Source: Phycisphaeraceae bacterium D3-23 (GTDB lineage Bacteria > Planctomycetota > Phycisphaerae > Phycisphaerales > Phycisphaeraceae). From it: a stretch of 64,000 nucleotides of DNA. The position numbers were made by a program, and so were the translations under genes. A model generated the notes under the pieces. The model worked only from the letters and a program-made list of their open reading frames with translations. It had not been told where the DNA came from and ran no database searches. The stretch spans positions 1,488,001-1,552,000 of the forward strand of contig CP114179.1 in the NCBI GenBank assembly GCA_039555135.1, in the 5' to 3' direction. Shown one piece after another: positions 1 through 8,553 of this stretch (positions are counted from its first letter, which is position 1; each line of letters opens with the position of its first letter).

Positions 1-62
1 CACACGGATTCACACCGATGAGACGGGGGGCAATCTGTGTGGATCGGTGTGCATCGGTGGTT
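1..62. repeat. Degenerate inverted/direct repeat at window start
   Basis: The first 60 bases hold several copies of a CACACCGATG/CATCGGTG-type word in both orientations, with the related words CACACGGATT and CAATCTGTGTGG. It lies just downstream of the VWA gene, whose stop is at 61. It belongs with the short-period intergenic repeats seen elsewhere in the window (around 11 kb, 15.3 kb and 29.2 kb). No gene is seen in it. Confidence 0.45.
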
Positions 63-3000
63 ACTTCTCTTCCTTGTCGTTCAGTTTTTCCTGCGCTCGG
101 CGTTTGGCGTCGAGGAGGCGGGAGGTCGTTGGGCCCTGGTCTTTTTCACTCTTGCGTTGGGCGGCGCTCACGATGGGCTTGGCTTCGACGCCTTCTTTGG
201 CACCGCCGACGGCTGATGTGAAGTCGGTGCCGGCCTTGGCGAGGTCTTCTTCGCTGGCGACGAACTTTCTTGTGCGCGAGCTGGCAGGTTTTTGCTTGGG
301 CTGCTTGGCGGGCTTGCCGTCTTGTGTCTGCTGCGCGTTTTGTTTGACGCGGGAGGCGAGCGATCCCAGCGGTGTGCTCGCCGCGGGCTCGGCCTGGTCG
401 AGTTCGGCGCTGGTCGCGGCGTGCTTGGCTTTGAGCGCGGCCATGGTGTTGCCGCCTTCGACTTTGCGGGTGGACATCGTGCCGGCGATCGTGTTGAGCC
501 GGCCCTTGGCCCATTCGCCGATCTCGCGGGCGTCCCAGGCGATGCGTCGGCAGGCGACATCCAACAGCAGGAGGAGCAGCAGGAACGGCATCAGTTGTCG
601 CGTACCCAGCGGCCTTGTCGAGACGGACTCGAAGGGGTGGGCGGGGTCGCGGTCGAAGAGCATCGCGGTGGCGGGGTCGACGGGGTCGAGCATGCGCCCG
701 CCGGTGAGGTCGGCGATTTCCTGGAGCACGGCCCGGTTGGAGGTGAAGGTGCGCAGCTCGCCGCCGGCCTGGTTGCTGGTGCCGCCGATGACGCGGCGTC
801 TGCTGCCGTCGCGGCCGGTCATGACGAGGTCGGCGATGTAGCTGCCGGCCTCGTGCGCGGGGATGCGTGCCTCGTAGAGCCCGGGGCCGACTTGGGCGAG
901 TCGGACGGTGCTGACCGAGCCGTCAGGCCGGGTGATCGCGCCGCGGACGTCGAGGTCGTTGCCGAAGGATGCGCCCTGTCCGCCGGCGGGCGCGTCGAAC
1001 TCGAGGTCGCCCGCGGCGTCGAGCTGGAGGACGAGGGTATCGCCGTCGACACGGGTCGAGAGGTCGGCTTCGAGCGAGGCGGGCGGGCGCGAGATCTGGC
1101 GGATGGTGCGTCCCCAGAAGTCGGCGTATCCGCCCCAGTCGAGCCAGTCCGCGCCCCAGCGGTTGTTGGCGTCGGAGGTGAACGCGGCCGCGCGGCCCAG
1201 CCCGACCTGGTGGTGGGCGAAGATCGGTTCGCCCTCGGGGCCGATGAGCGGCGTGAAGATACGTGGGTCGTCTTTATGGCCGGTGAGGACGAAGCCCTGC
1301 AGTGGGGGGACGGCGCTGACGCCGGTCATGATGGGCGAGCCGGTGCTTCGGAGCCCGGGGGTGAAGAGCAGCTCGCGGATGAGGTTTTTGCGGATGAGGC
1401 GGGCTTCTTTGATGAAGACCTGGGGGAGGTTGTTGGGGTCGTTGACGGGGTAGAACTGCCCGTTGCCGGTCGTTGCGAGGTTGTAGAGGTTGCCCGCGTC
1501 GTGGCCGTCGCCGACGCCGACGGTGGAGATGGTGATGTTCTGCTGGGCGAGTGTCGCGCCGAGCGTGAGCATATTGGGCATGTTCCCGTGGCCGTCGGTG
1601 ATGACGATGATGTGTTTGACGGCGGCGTCGGCGGTGTTGATGTTGCTGAGCGCGGCGACGGCGGCCTGGACACCCGAGTTGATGTCGGTACCGCCGCCGG
1701 GCTGCATGGATCGGACGCGCTGCGCGGTGTCGCTGGGGTTGGAGTTCATGCCGAGCTTGACCAGCCAGTGCGCACTGCTGTCGAAGGCGACGACGCCGAC
1801 GAGGTCCTGCGGATATAGCGTAGAGAGCGCGAGCACGGCGGCCTCGGACGCGACGTTCTGCTGCGAGAGCCCGGCGCCGCCGACATTGCCGAACATGGAG
1901 CCCGAGCGGTCGATGACGAGGACGAGCGCGCCCGACGGGAGCTGGACCTGGCTGGGGATCTGGCAGGCGACGGGGAGGATGTACTTGTCGATGTCGGTGT
2001 TGGTCCAGCCGCCCGGGCCAAACGAGTCGGGCCCGCCGACCATGAGGAAGCCGCCGCCGAAGTCGTGGACGTAGCGCGCGAGGTTCTGCTGGACGAAGGG
2101 GGGGACGGCCTCGGCGGGGACGTTCTGGAGGATGATCGCGTCGTAGCCCTGCATGTCGGTGAGCCGGCGGGGCATGCCCTCGGGCGGGACGGTGCGGACG
2201 ACGACGCCGTGGGACGCGATCGCGCTGGGCAGGATGTCGCCGGGCGTGCCGCCGACGCCGTCGACGACAAGCACTGCGCCGCGGCCGGCGACGAGGGTGA
2301 AGGCCTCGGCCTTGTCGTTGGCGACGACGGTATTGACCGAGCCGTCGGTCAGGGCCGGCTCGAAGATGACTTCATAGCGGTGGACGCCGGCCTCGTACAT
2401 CGGGCGGTCGACGTAGGTCCGCAGGATGTAGTCGCCAAAGCCGGTGTCCCCGCCGTCCTCGGCGTCGCGGTTGACGCGCTGCCAGCGCCCGGCGGGGATG
2501 AGCCGGCCCGTGCCCGGCGTGTCGGGGCCGTTGAGATCGACCAGCTGATTCGTCGAGCCCACGCGGTGGCGCAGCTGGATGTAACCGGCGACGGGCGCGG
2601 TGCCGCGCAGCACGACCTCGATCGGCACGGTCTGGCCCTCGCGTGCTTCGCTGGGCACGTAGACGCCCTCGACCATGACCTCGTTCTCGATGCTGTACTC
2701 GAGGGGCAGCACGTCGATCGGGATGTTCGCGGCGGCGGCGGCGCGGGCGGCCTCCATCACGTTGCCGTCGGTGAAGTTGCCGTCGCTGGCGAGCAGCAGG
2801 CGGAGCGCCGAGTCGGCGCTCTGCTTGGAGGCCATGCCCGACTCGATCGCGCGTTGTGCGTTGGTGCCCTCGTAGGGCTGCTCGACCACGGCGTCGGGGA
2901 AGGACGGCGCGCCCCGGCTGGGCGCACCGATGACGGTCGGCCGGCCGTCGAAGACCTGGGCGCCAAAGGCGTCGCCCTGCCGGCCGCCCTGCGCGGCGGC

Positions 3001-3471
3001 GAGGATGTGGCGCTGGGCCCAGTCGCGGACGGTGAGGGGCTGGCCCGACTCGTCGGTCGCGCCGCCGGGCGCGCGGGCGAATCGCTGGACCGACTCGCTC
3101 GTGTCGATGAGCGCGACGACGGTGAGCTCGTCGTGCCGCTGCACCGTACGAAACCCCGCGAGCAGGATCACGGCCATGAACAAGAGGAGCAGCCGGATGT
3201 ACACCGCCGACCACCGGCGCGGGGGCTCGAGCTGCTGGAGCGACCATGCGCCCAGCGCGAAGAACGGGACCGCCGCGAGCCCGAAGAGCAGGAGGATCGG
3301 CCGGTCGAAGTCGAGGATGTCGGTGAGCCCGAAGCCGAACCAGACGGCCGCTGCGAGTGCGATCATGACGCCCAGTGCGATGGCCTGTTTGGTGACTGAC
3401 TTGGGCTGTTCTTCGCGGTCGGAAAGGATGCCGAGGCCCGCCCACGCGAGCCAGAGCGCGAGCAGCACCAT
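61..3471 (-). CDS. VWA-domain membrane protein with glutamine-amidotransferase-like region
   Basis: A protein of about 1136 residues. Four hydrophobic segments lie near residues 1-15, 28-50, 57-75 and 88-107. A first, degenerate VWA-like region starts near residue 118 with DTSES. A Rossmann-like region near 400-500 (DGVGGTPGDILPS, GGGFLMVGGPDSFG) resembles class I glutamine amidotransferases without the catalytic Cys. A second VWA domain starts near 515 with an intact metal site, DRSGS. A last membrane segment is near 960 and is followed by a basic, low-complexity tail. This layout is common in BatA-like planctomycete proteins found beside MoxR and DUF58 genes. The role is probably envelope-associated protein interaction; substrate unknown. 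The start is uncertain: the frame stays open upstream to a stop at 3541-3543 and encodes more of the first membrane helix. It is the last gene of a minus-strand group with the two genes above it. Confidence 0.8.
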   Translation of the reverse strand: MVLLALWLAWAGLGILSDREEQPKSVTKQAIALGVMIALAAAVWFGFGLTDILDFDRPILLLFGLAAVPFFALGAWSLQQLEPPRRWSAVYIRLLLLFMAVILLAGFRTVQRHDELTVVALIDTSESVQRFARAPGGATDESGQPLTVRDWAQRHILAAAQGGRQGDAFGAQVFDGRPTVIGAPSRGAPSFPDAVVEQPYEGTNAQRAIESGMASKQSADSALRLLLASDGNFTDGNVMEAARAAAAANIPIDVLPLEYSIENEVMVEGVYVPSEAREGQTVPIEVVLRGTAPVAGYIQLRHRVGSTNQLVDLNGPDTPGTGRLIPAGRWQRVNRDAEDGGDTGFGDYILRTYVDRPMYEAGVHRYEVIFEPALTDGSVNTVVANDKAEAFTLVAGRGAVLVVDGVGGTPGDILPSAIASHGVVVRTVPPEGMPRRLTDMQGYDAIILQNVPAEAVPPFVQQNLARYVHDFGGGFLMVGGPDSFGPGGWTNTDIDKYILPVACQIPSQVQLPSGALVLVIDRSGSMFGNVGGAGLSQQNVASEAAVLALSTLYPQDLVGVVAFDSSAHWLVKLGMNSNPSDTAQRVRSMQPGGGTDINSGVQAAVAALSNINTADAAVKHIIVITDGHGNMPNMLTLGATLAQQNITISTVGVGDGHDAGNLYNLATTGNGQFYPVNDPNNLPQVFIKEARLIRKNLIRELLFTPGLRSTGSPIMTGVSAVPPLQGFVLTGHKDDPRIFTPLIGPEGEPIFAHHQVGLGRAAAFTSDANNRWGADWLDWGGYADFWGRTIRQISRPPASLEADLSTRVDGDTLVLQLDAAGDLEFDAPAGGQGASFGNDLDVRGAITRPDGSVSTVRLAQVGPGLYEARIPAHEAGSYIADLVMTGRDGSRRRVIGGTSNQAGGELRTFTSNRAVLQEIADLTGGRMLDPVDPATAMLFDRDPAHPFESVSTRPLGTRQLMPFLLLLLLLDVACRRIAWDAREIGEWAKGRLNTIAGTMSTRKVEGGNTMAALKAKHAATSAELDQAEPAASTPLGSLASRVKQNAQQTQDGKPAKQPKQKPASSRTRKFVASEEDLAKAGTDFTSAVGGAKEGVEAKPIVSAAQRKSEKDQGPTTSRLLDAKRRAQEKLNDKEEK

Positions 3472-3604
3472 GCCGGTGAAGTAGCCGACGGCCAGGATGA
3501 GGAGAAACGCATCGAAGATCGCCCGGGCTCCTGAGGACGTTTAGATCGTAGCACGCCGAGCGCGGCAGCACAGCCATGGGGCGCGAATTCTCTGCGGGCG
3601 GCAG

Positions 3605-4183
3605 CTAATCATCGTCTCGGCTGGCGATCTCGTCGAGGCGGGCACGCAGCTCGGCGGGGAGCGCGTCGCGGACCGCATCGCTCACGAGCCCGACTTCGAT
3701 CAGGTCGGCGATGTGGACCCGGTCGATATCGCGGAACGAGGTCAGCTTCATGCGCACCAGTGCCGGCAGGTCGAGGATCGTAAAGCCCTCGGGGTCGCGT
3801 ACGCCTTCATCCGTCGAGGGTGACGGGCAGACGTACGACGGCCGGATGAGCGTGTCGGCCCAGACGAGGTGGACGCCCGACCGCTTGCTGGGCTCTTCGG
3901 GGTCGATAAACAAGACCAGCCGACGCAGGTCTTCGCGCCGGAACCCGAGCCCGGCCATGACCTCGGCGATGCGCGGGTCGTCCTCTCGGCGGACGAGGAT
4001 GTCCACGTCTTTGGTCGCGCGCGTCGCGGCGGGGTCGATGCGCGCGACCCATGCGGCCACGGCATTGCCACCGACGATGGCGTAAGGGATGCCCGCCTCG
4101 TCGAGCGCCGCCGATACCTGACGCAGCCGTTTCTCGACGCGGTCCATCGCCATGACAAAACTCGAGTAGCCCTTCGCGATCAT
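3605..4183 (-). CDS. Nucleotidyltransferase-fold protein
   Basis: A 192-residue soluble protein. Residues about 30-60 fit the nucleotidyltransferase pattern: a glycine pair (VGGNAVAAW) followed by a DVDILV metal-binding motif (TKDVDILVRR). Such proteins (MNT/AbiEii-like and related) transfer a nucleotide or are toxin/antitoxin-related enzymes. No partner toxin or antitoxin lies beside it. It starts 18 nt after the stop of the Gln-rich DUF4175-like gene and is followed by the VWA gene, so it is likely co-transcribed with them. The fold is fairly sure; the substrate is not known. Confidence 0.7.
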   Translation of the reverse strand: MIAKGYSSFVMAMDRVEKRLRQVSAALDEAGIPYAIVGGNAVAAWVARIDPAATRATKDVDILVRREDDPRIAEVMAGLGFRREDLRRLVLFIDPEEPSKRSGVHLVWADTLIRPSYVCPSPSTDEGVRDPEGFTILDLPALVRMKLTSFRDIDRVHIADLIEVGLVSDAVRDALPAELRARLDEIASRDDD

Positions 4184-4201
4184 GCCTCACTCACCGCCGC
4201 C

Positions 4202-6307
4202 CTACTCCCCGCCGCTCTCCGCCGGCGTCGCCTGGCCCGGGGCATCCGGCATCGACTCGAAGTAGTCGCGGATGCTGTCGTGGTAGCGGCGCGGCACGCG
4301 GTCTTCGGTCACGGCCCGCTCGGCGGCGCTGCGCGCCTCGGTCACGGCGTGGTTGTACTCGACCTGCGCCTCACCCGACGCCATCTCGCCATTTTCGGTC
4401 CACGACGCGATGACCCGGCCTTCGCCGTTCTGGATGTCGTTGGCGGCGTGGGTGTTCGTCGGGTTGTAGGTCGAGTGCTGGCCGTACGGGTTGCCGCCCG
4501 AGCCGGTGCCCCACTGCCCGGGGGTGCCGCCCTGGCCACCCTGCTGGTTGAGCTGCTGCATGGCCTGCTGCATCGACTGCTGCTGCTGCTGCATGCGTTG
4601 GAGCTGGTTCTGCATCTGCGCCATCTGGTTGAGCGCCTGCTGCGCGGACTGGCCGCCGCCTTGGCCCTGTTGGCCCTGGCCTTGCCCTTGGCCCTGTCCT
4701 TGTTGGCCTTGCTGTCCCTGTTGGCCTTGTTGGCCTTGCTGCCCCTGCTGTCCTTGTTGGCCCATCTGCTGCGCCATTTGCGAGAGCCCCTGGGCGAGCT
4801 GCTGCTGCATCTGCCCGGCCTGTCCCTGGCCCTGTCCCTGCTGCATCTGTTGTTGTAGCTGCTGCGTCATTTGCTGCGCTTGCTGCTGCGCCTGCTGCTG
4901 GCTCATGCCCTGCTGCTGGAGTTGTTGCTGCAGCTGCTGCTGCATCTGTTGCATCTGCTGCGGGCTGGGCTGCTGACCGCCGGGCTGCTGGCCGCCCTGT
5001 TGTTGCTGGCCCTGTTGACCTTGTGGCTGACCCTGCTGCTGGCCTTGTTGGCCCTGGCCCTGCTGTTGCTGCTGGCCTTGTTGCTGGCCCTGCTGGTTTT
5101 GCTGGCCCTGGTTCTGTTGGCCCTGCTGGTTTTGTGGGTTCTGCTGGCCCTGCTGCTGCTGGTTCTGCGGGTTCATCGCGTTCTGCATCTGCTGGGTCAT
5201 CTGCTGCGCGGTTTGCTGCGCCTGCTGCTGGCTCATGCCGCTTTGCTGCAGCTGCTGCTGCAGGTTCTGCTGGGCCTGCTGCTGTGCGTTCTGCTGGGCC
5301 TGCTGCTGGTTCTGGGCGTGCTGCTGCAACTGCTGCGCCAGATTGTTGAGCTGCTGCTGTGCCTGCTGGCGCTCCTCATCGGTCATGTCTTCCGCGTTCT
5401 CGATCTGCTCCTCAAGCTCTTCGATCGCCTCGGCCGCCTGCTCGAAGTCGTTACGCCGCATCGCGGACTCGAACGCGCTCGCCGGGCCGTCCATCCCCGA
5501 GTCCAGCTGGCTGTTGCTGTTCTCCAGCGGGCGGTAGGTCGCCTCGACCACGTCCGACTCCTGCGCCAGCCGGCTCTCCTCTTCGCTCGCCAGCGCCGCG
5601 GCCTCGCGCAGCAGTTCCTCGGCCCGCTCGGGGTTCGCGCGGATCTCGTCCGACAGCGACACCATCTCTTCCTCAAACGCCGACAGCTCGCCCTCGGCGA
5701 ACTGCGCCTCCTCGGGGTCCTCGCCCTCGGGCAAACTCTGCGTCGTGTTGATGATGATCTCCTCGGCCTGCTCCGCGATGCGGATCTGCTCTTCCTTGGC
5801 CTCCTGCTTGGCGACCTGCTCCAGCGGGTCGGCCTCGGGCACGAACACGGCCGCGACCACCAGCCCCATCACGACCGGCACGAAGTTCCACACCTTCGTG
5901 AAACGCATCGGCACGGCCTGGGCCACCATCGTCCCGGCGCGCTGCGCCGCCTGGTCCGCTTCCTGCGCGACCTGCCGGGTCAGCTCGGTCTGCTCGGGCA
6001 GCGTCTGCGTGTAAAGGGCCGTGCCCAGCTTGTCCTTGAGTTTCAGCTTGTCATCGAGCAGCACCGCCGCGTCCGCATCGCTCGGCATCGCGCGCAGCGC
6101 CAAGAGCGCCGCGCCCACCACGCCGATCGCCAACGGGATCGCGTACGCCCACAGCGGCACGTAACGAAGCGGCAGCATCTGGTCCGCCACGCGCATCACA
6201 CACGCGGCACAGAGCGCCAGCAGCAAGCCCCAGCCCAGCCAGTGCACCATCGACACCCACACCACACGCCGCTTGGCCTTGGCTACGCTCCGCTGGATCG
6301 AGGTCAT
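4202..6307 (-). CDS. DUF4175-like membrane protein with long Gln-rich tract
   Basis: A 701-residue protein. Two N-terminal membrane helices (about 19-40 and 50-70) and a third near 138-155 are followed by an acidic helical region (about 160-300). A very long Gln-rich region spans about residues 306-586, made of QQQ, QQGQQG, QQQAQQ and SQQQAQQ units and mostly coded by CAG. The C-terminal 100 residues are normal in composition. DUF4175 (TIGR02302-type) proteins share this plan of N-terminal helices and a Q-rich tail, so I assign it there tentatively. It heads the minus-strand group with the nucleotidyltransferase and VWA genes, a context like MoxR/VWA clusters. The Gln tract is unusual in length and could drive self-association. 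Confidence 0.65.
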   Translation of the reverse strand: MTSIQRSVAKAKRRVVWVSMVHWLGWGLLLALCAACVMRVADQMLPLRYVPLWAYAIPLAIGVVGAALLALRAMPSDADAAVLLDDKLKLKDKLGTALYTQTLPEQTELTRQVAQEADQAAQRAGTMVAQAVPMRFTKVWNFVPVVMGLVVAAVFVPEADPLEQVAKQEAKEEQIRIAEQAEEIIINTTQSLPEGEDPEEAQFAEGELSAFEEEMVSLSDEIRANPERAEELLREAAALASEEESRLAQESDVVEATYRPLENSNSQLDSGMDGPASAFESAMRRNDFEQAAEAIEELEEQIENAEDMTDEERQQAQQQLNNLAQQLQQHAQNQQQAQQNAQQQAQQNLQQQLQQSGMSQQQAQQTAQQMTQQMQNAMNPQNQQQQGQQNPQNQQGQQNQGQQNQQGQQQGQQQQQGQGQQGQQQGQPQGQQGQQQQGGQQPGGQQPSPQQMQQMQQQLQQQLQQQGMSQQQAQQQAQQMTQQLQQQMQQGQGQGQAGQMQQQLAQGLSQMAQQMGQQGQQGQQGQQGQQGQQGQQGQGQGQGQGQQGQGGGQSAQQALNQMAQMQNQLQRMQQQQQSMQQAMQQLNQQGGQGGTPGQWGTGSGGNPYGQHSTYNPTNTHAANDIQNGEGRVIASWTENGEMASGEAQVEYNHAVTEARSAAERAVTEDRVPRRYHDSIRDYFESMPDAPGQATPAESGGE

Positions 6308-6511
6308 GGCTGGTTCCTTTGTGTTGAAGCCCTCGGAAACAAGATCGGCCGATTACGGGCCCCCGCTCAACCGATGCGCGGCCGGGCATCCTTCTATGTA
6401 GACGCACGACGCGCCCAATCGATCCCACAGGCCGACAGCCGGGCGTAACCCCGGCCACCCCATCTTAGCCCTCCCCGGCCCGGCATACCACTATTGTCCC
6501 GCAATACACCC

Positions 6512-6576
6512 CGCAAAAACGCAAACGACGGCCGAGAAACCCCGTTGCTGGGAACTCGGCCGCCGGTTGCGTTTGA
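6512..6576 (-). terminator. Long-stem intrinsic terminator after the selenoprotein gene
   Basis: Arms at 6517-6536 and 6555-6574 can pair over about 20 bp with two mismatches (AAACGCAA..GGCCGAG against its complement). On the minus strand the stem is followed by GTTTTTGCGG. It lies about 50 nt past the stop of the redoxin gene. A smaller GGCCGACTTCGGCC hairpin lies between them. The rest of the 6308-6622 gap shows no gene. Confidence 0.7.
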
Positions 6577-6622
6577 AGGAGTACGTTTCGTATGCAGGCC
6601 GAAGTCGGCCTCGGCGTGGGGT

Positions 6623-7219
6623 CTACTCCGTGTCCTGCTCGATCACCGTCGCCAAGGCCTCCATGATCGCCTCGCTGCCGGGGCGGGTGCGGACCGTGCC
6701 GCCCAGCTCCGCGCGGACGACGCCGGCGGGGTCGAGGATGTAGGTCTTAAAGCCCTCTTGGCTGTACGCACCGGTCACCGCCGCCTCATAGTCGGTCAGC
6801 AGCACGATGCCCGGGCCGACCTCGGCGCGGACTTTCGTGAGCCCGCCGACCCCCTCCTCATCTTCACGGAACACACTCACGATCTTGGCGTCGAGGTCAT
6901 CGATCTCACCGACCGCGTCCTGCAGCTCACCGAGCTGGCGGAGGCAGAACGGTCACCAGTGCCCGCGGTTGAAGACGAGAACGACGTAGTGGTCGGCGTT
7001 GAGCTGTGACAAGGCCTGCGGCGTATCGTTGTCGTCGGTCAACTCGAAGCCCGGCGCGACCCGGCCGAGTTCGACCGTGCCGTCGGCTTCCATCGCCGCG
7101 GGGCCGGTGTTATCGGTATCGGTGCCTGTTTCGGTTTCGGGCTCGGCGTATGTCACCGTATTCTGCGAGCCACAACCCAACAGCAGGCAGAACGTCGTCA
7201 ACAGGGCAAACAGTCGCAT
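6623..7219 (-). CDS. Redoxin/peroxiredoxin-like lipoprotein, predicted selenoprotein (UGA = Sec)
   Basis: The reading frame is interrupted by one TGA at 6955-6953. Read through, it gives a 198-residue protein with a lipoprotein signal (LCLLLGC-type lipobox: TTFCLLLGC), a linker rich in Thr/Glu, then an AhpC/TSA-redoxin domain. The TGA falls exactly where the family has its first active-site Cys: NRGHW-[TGA]-PFCLRQL corresponds to the usual RGxWCPFCxxQL. Downstream residues (KIVSVFRED, TYILDPAGVV) continue the fold without a frame change. A hairpin just after the TGA looks like a bacterial SECIS. The start at 7219 is chosen because GGAG lies 6 nt upstream and it gives a clean signal peptide. 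The likely role is reduction of peroxides or disulfides at the envelope. A plain nonsense mutation is the alternative, but the position and hairpin argue against it. The selA/B/C/D genes are not in this window. Confidence 0.85.
6916..6955 (-). promoter_or_regulatory. Candidate bacterial SECIS element
   Basis: Counting from the base after UGA on the minus strand, nucleotides 2-8 pair with 31-37 (7 bp, one G-U). Nucleotides 9-15 form a bulge. Nucleotides 16-21 (CAGCUC) pair with 25-30 (GAGCUG), closing a GGU loop at 22-24. A G-containing apical loop about 16-37 nt after UGA, on a stem closed by G-C pairs, is what SelB recognises in known bacterial SECIS elements such as E. coli fdhF. The structure was folded by eye. 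Confidence 0.75.
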
Positions 7220-7418
7220 CGGGAGCTCCATCGGTGTGATCGTTGCGTACACCCATGCAACGCGCCCACGCAGCCGGATATTCCACCGCATCCCGATGAC
7301 CCGCGCCACCATTGCCACCCGCAGGCCTCAACAAGTTGAAAAACTTGCAGTCGCGCGGCTTATCCCGCCTACCTAAGCCGCCGATAACGGCCAGGACGAG
7401 GCGCGGAGAGCAGACCCT

Positions 7419-8348
7419 ATGGCAATCGAAACCTGTCAGTTCCGAGTGGTCGGTGTCGACATGGACACCGGTGAAGACGTGTCGGTCGTGATCGAGGCGG
7501 CGACCAAGGCGGCCGTCGAGGTCAAGGCCGAGAAGATGAATATCGACACGACGCACATCGTCCGCATGAAACGCGCCGACGACTTGGTCGCCGACGAGCA
7601 CACGCAGTACCTGCTCGACGCGGCCGAGGCACGCTCGACCACCCCGACCGACAAGCTCATCGAAGAAGTCGTCCCGCCCGAGACGCCGCGCGAAACGCTG
7701 ACGCCCGCGCCCAAGCCCAAGCCCGCCGCGCTGACGCCGCACGTACCGGCCCCGGCGCCGCCGCCCGCGCAGGAGCCCGTCGTCCTCGCCGCGGTGAGTC
7801 GGCCCAACTACGCCTCACCCAGCGTGAAGTGTTCGGGCCCCAGGCCCACCGGCAAGAGCGCGCTCGTGTTCGTCGCCGCCGTGCTCTTCGGCATCGCGGC
7901 CGGGGGGTACTACGTCCTGGTCCAGCAGCCGATGTCCGCCAACGCCGACGAGGCCCTGCTCTACGGCGACGACCTGTTCGACGCCCCCGACACCGACGTC
8001 ACCCAAACGCAAAACAGCCAGCAGCCCCGGCTCAACAACGCCAACGCCTTTGGCCAACGCCCGGGCAACACACCCAACGCGACATCCAGCCATGCGCAGC
8101 AGCCGACGACGAACAACGCCGCACAGGGCGAGCGCCCCGCGCCGGCCACGCAGCGCGTCCGGCTCGAGCTCCAGTCCGTCGTCGTCAGCCACGAAGGCCG
8201 ATTCGCCGTCATCAACGGCAAGCTCACCCCCCAGGGTGACACCGTCGCCGGCTGCAAACTCGTCAACGTCGCCGACGACTGGGTCCTGATGGAACACGAC
8301 GGCGAACAGTTCATCCTGCGCATCATCCCCAACACGCCCGGGCAGTAA
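7419..8348 (+). CDS. Unknown single-pass membrane protein
   Basis: A 309-residue protein that I do not recognise. The first 60 residues (ETCQFRVVGVDMDTGED...) look like a small folded cytoplasmic domain. A Pro/Ala/Lys-rich linker follows (PAPKPKPAALTPHVPAPAPP). One membrane helix lies near 147-168 (SALVFVAAVLFGIAAGGYYV). An Asn/Gln-rich stretch leads to a C-terminal domain of about 55 residues (VRLELQSVVVSHEGRFAVINGKLTPQGDTV) that resembles the PilP/GspC-type periplasmic hairpin domain, similar to the PilP-like gene near 58 kb. GGAGAG lies just before the ATG. It is monocistronic, with a terminator right after it. Confidence 0.6.
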   Translation: MAIETCQFRVVGVDMDTGEDVSVVIEAATKAAVEVKAEKMNIDTTHIVRMKRADDLVADEHTQYLLDAAEARSTTPTDKLIEEVVPPETPRETLTPAPKPKPAALTPHVPAPAPPPAQEPVVLAAVSRPNYASPSVKCSGPRPTGKSALVFVAAVLFGIAAGGYYVLVQQPMSANADEALLYGDDLFDAPDTDVTQTQNSQQPRLNNANAFGQRPGNTPNATSSHAQQPTTNNAAQGERPAPATQRVRLELQSVVVSHEGRFAVINGKLTPQGDTVAGCKLVNVADDWVLMEHDGEQFILRIIPNTPGQ

Positions 8349-8376
8349 CACACACGACAACAATGCCACCCCGAAG

Positions 8377-8403
8377 CCCACGGATTCCATCCGTGGGTTT
8401 TCT
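8377..8403 (+). terminator. Intrinsic terminator / family-F hairpin
   Basis: A perfect 9-bp stem CCCACGGAT with loop TCC, followed by TTTTCTT, about 30 nt after the stop of the 7419 gene. The same hairpin family recurs at 14650, 17221, 28480, 30362 and 33715. Confidence 0.75.
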
Positions 8404-8420
8404 TATCGCTCAAATGAAAG

Positions 8421-8457
8421 CAACAAAAAAACAAAACACCACGCAAACCGCGTGGTG
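8421..8457 (-). terminator. Intrinsic terminator (minus strand)
   Basis: The stem CACCACGC/GCGTGGTG (8437-8457) is followed on the minus strand by TTTTGTTTTTTTG. It would end transcripts of the coiled-coil gene at 8554-9006, converging with the plus-strand terminator at 8377. Confidence 0.8.
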
Positions 8458-8553
8458 CTTTGCTCCAAGTCAGTGCTGTGCGAATCGCCTAGGCCGCACG
8501 CTTGGCGCGGTGTTTGTTCTTCTTGCCCGATTGCTGCGGCTTGATGTCGCCGA

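Noticed and set aside
2065-3399. Long plus-strand open frames opposite the VWA gene and similar ones elsewhere (for example 15926-18067, 20284-22524)
   Set aside because: Arg/Gly/His/Pro-rich shadow sequence of GC-rich genes on the other strand, with no domain or ribosome site.
4550-5390. Gln-rich region as sequencing artefact
   Set aside because: The frame is kept throughout and normal sequence continues on both sides; only the repeat count is uncertain.
6953-6955. Redoxin gene as a pseudogene or frameshift
   Set aside because: Both parts are in the same frame, the only stop is TGA at the exact active-site Cys, and a SECIS-like hairpin follows. A chance nonsense mutation would not explain these together.
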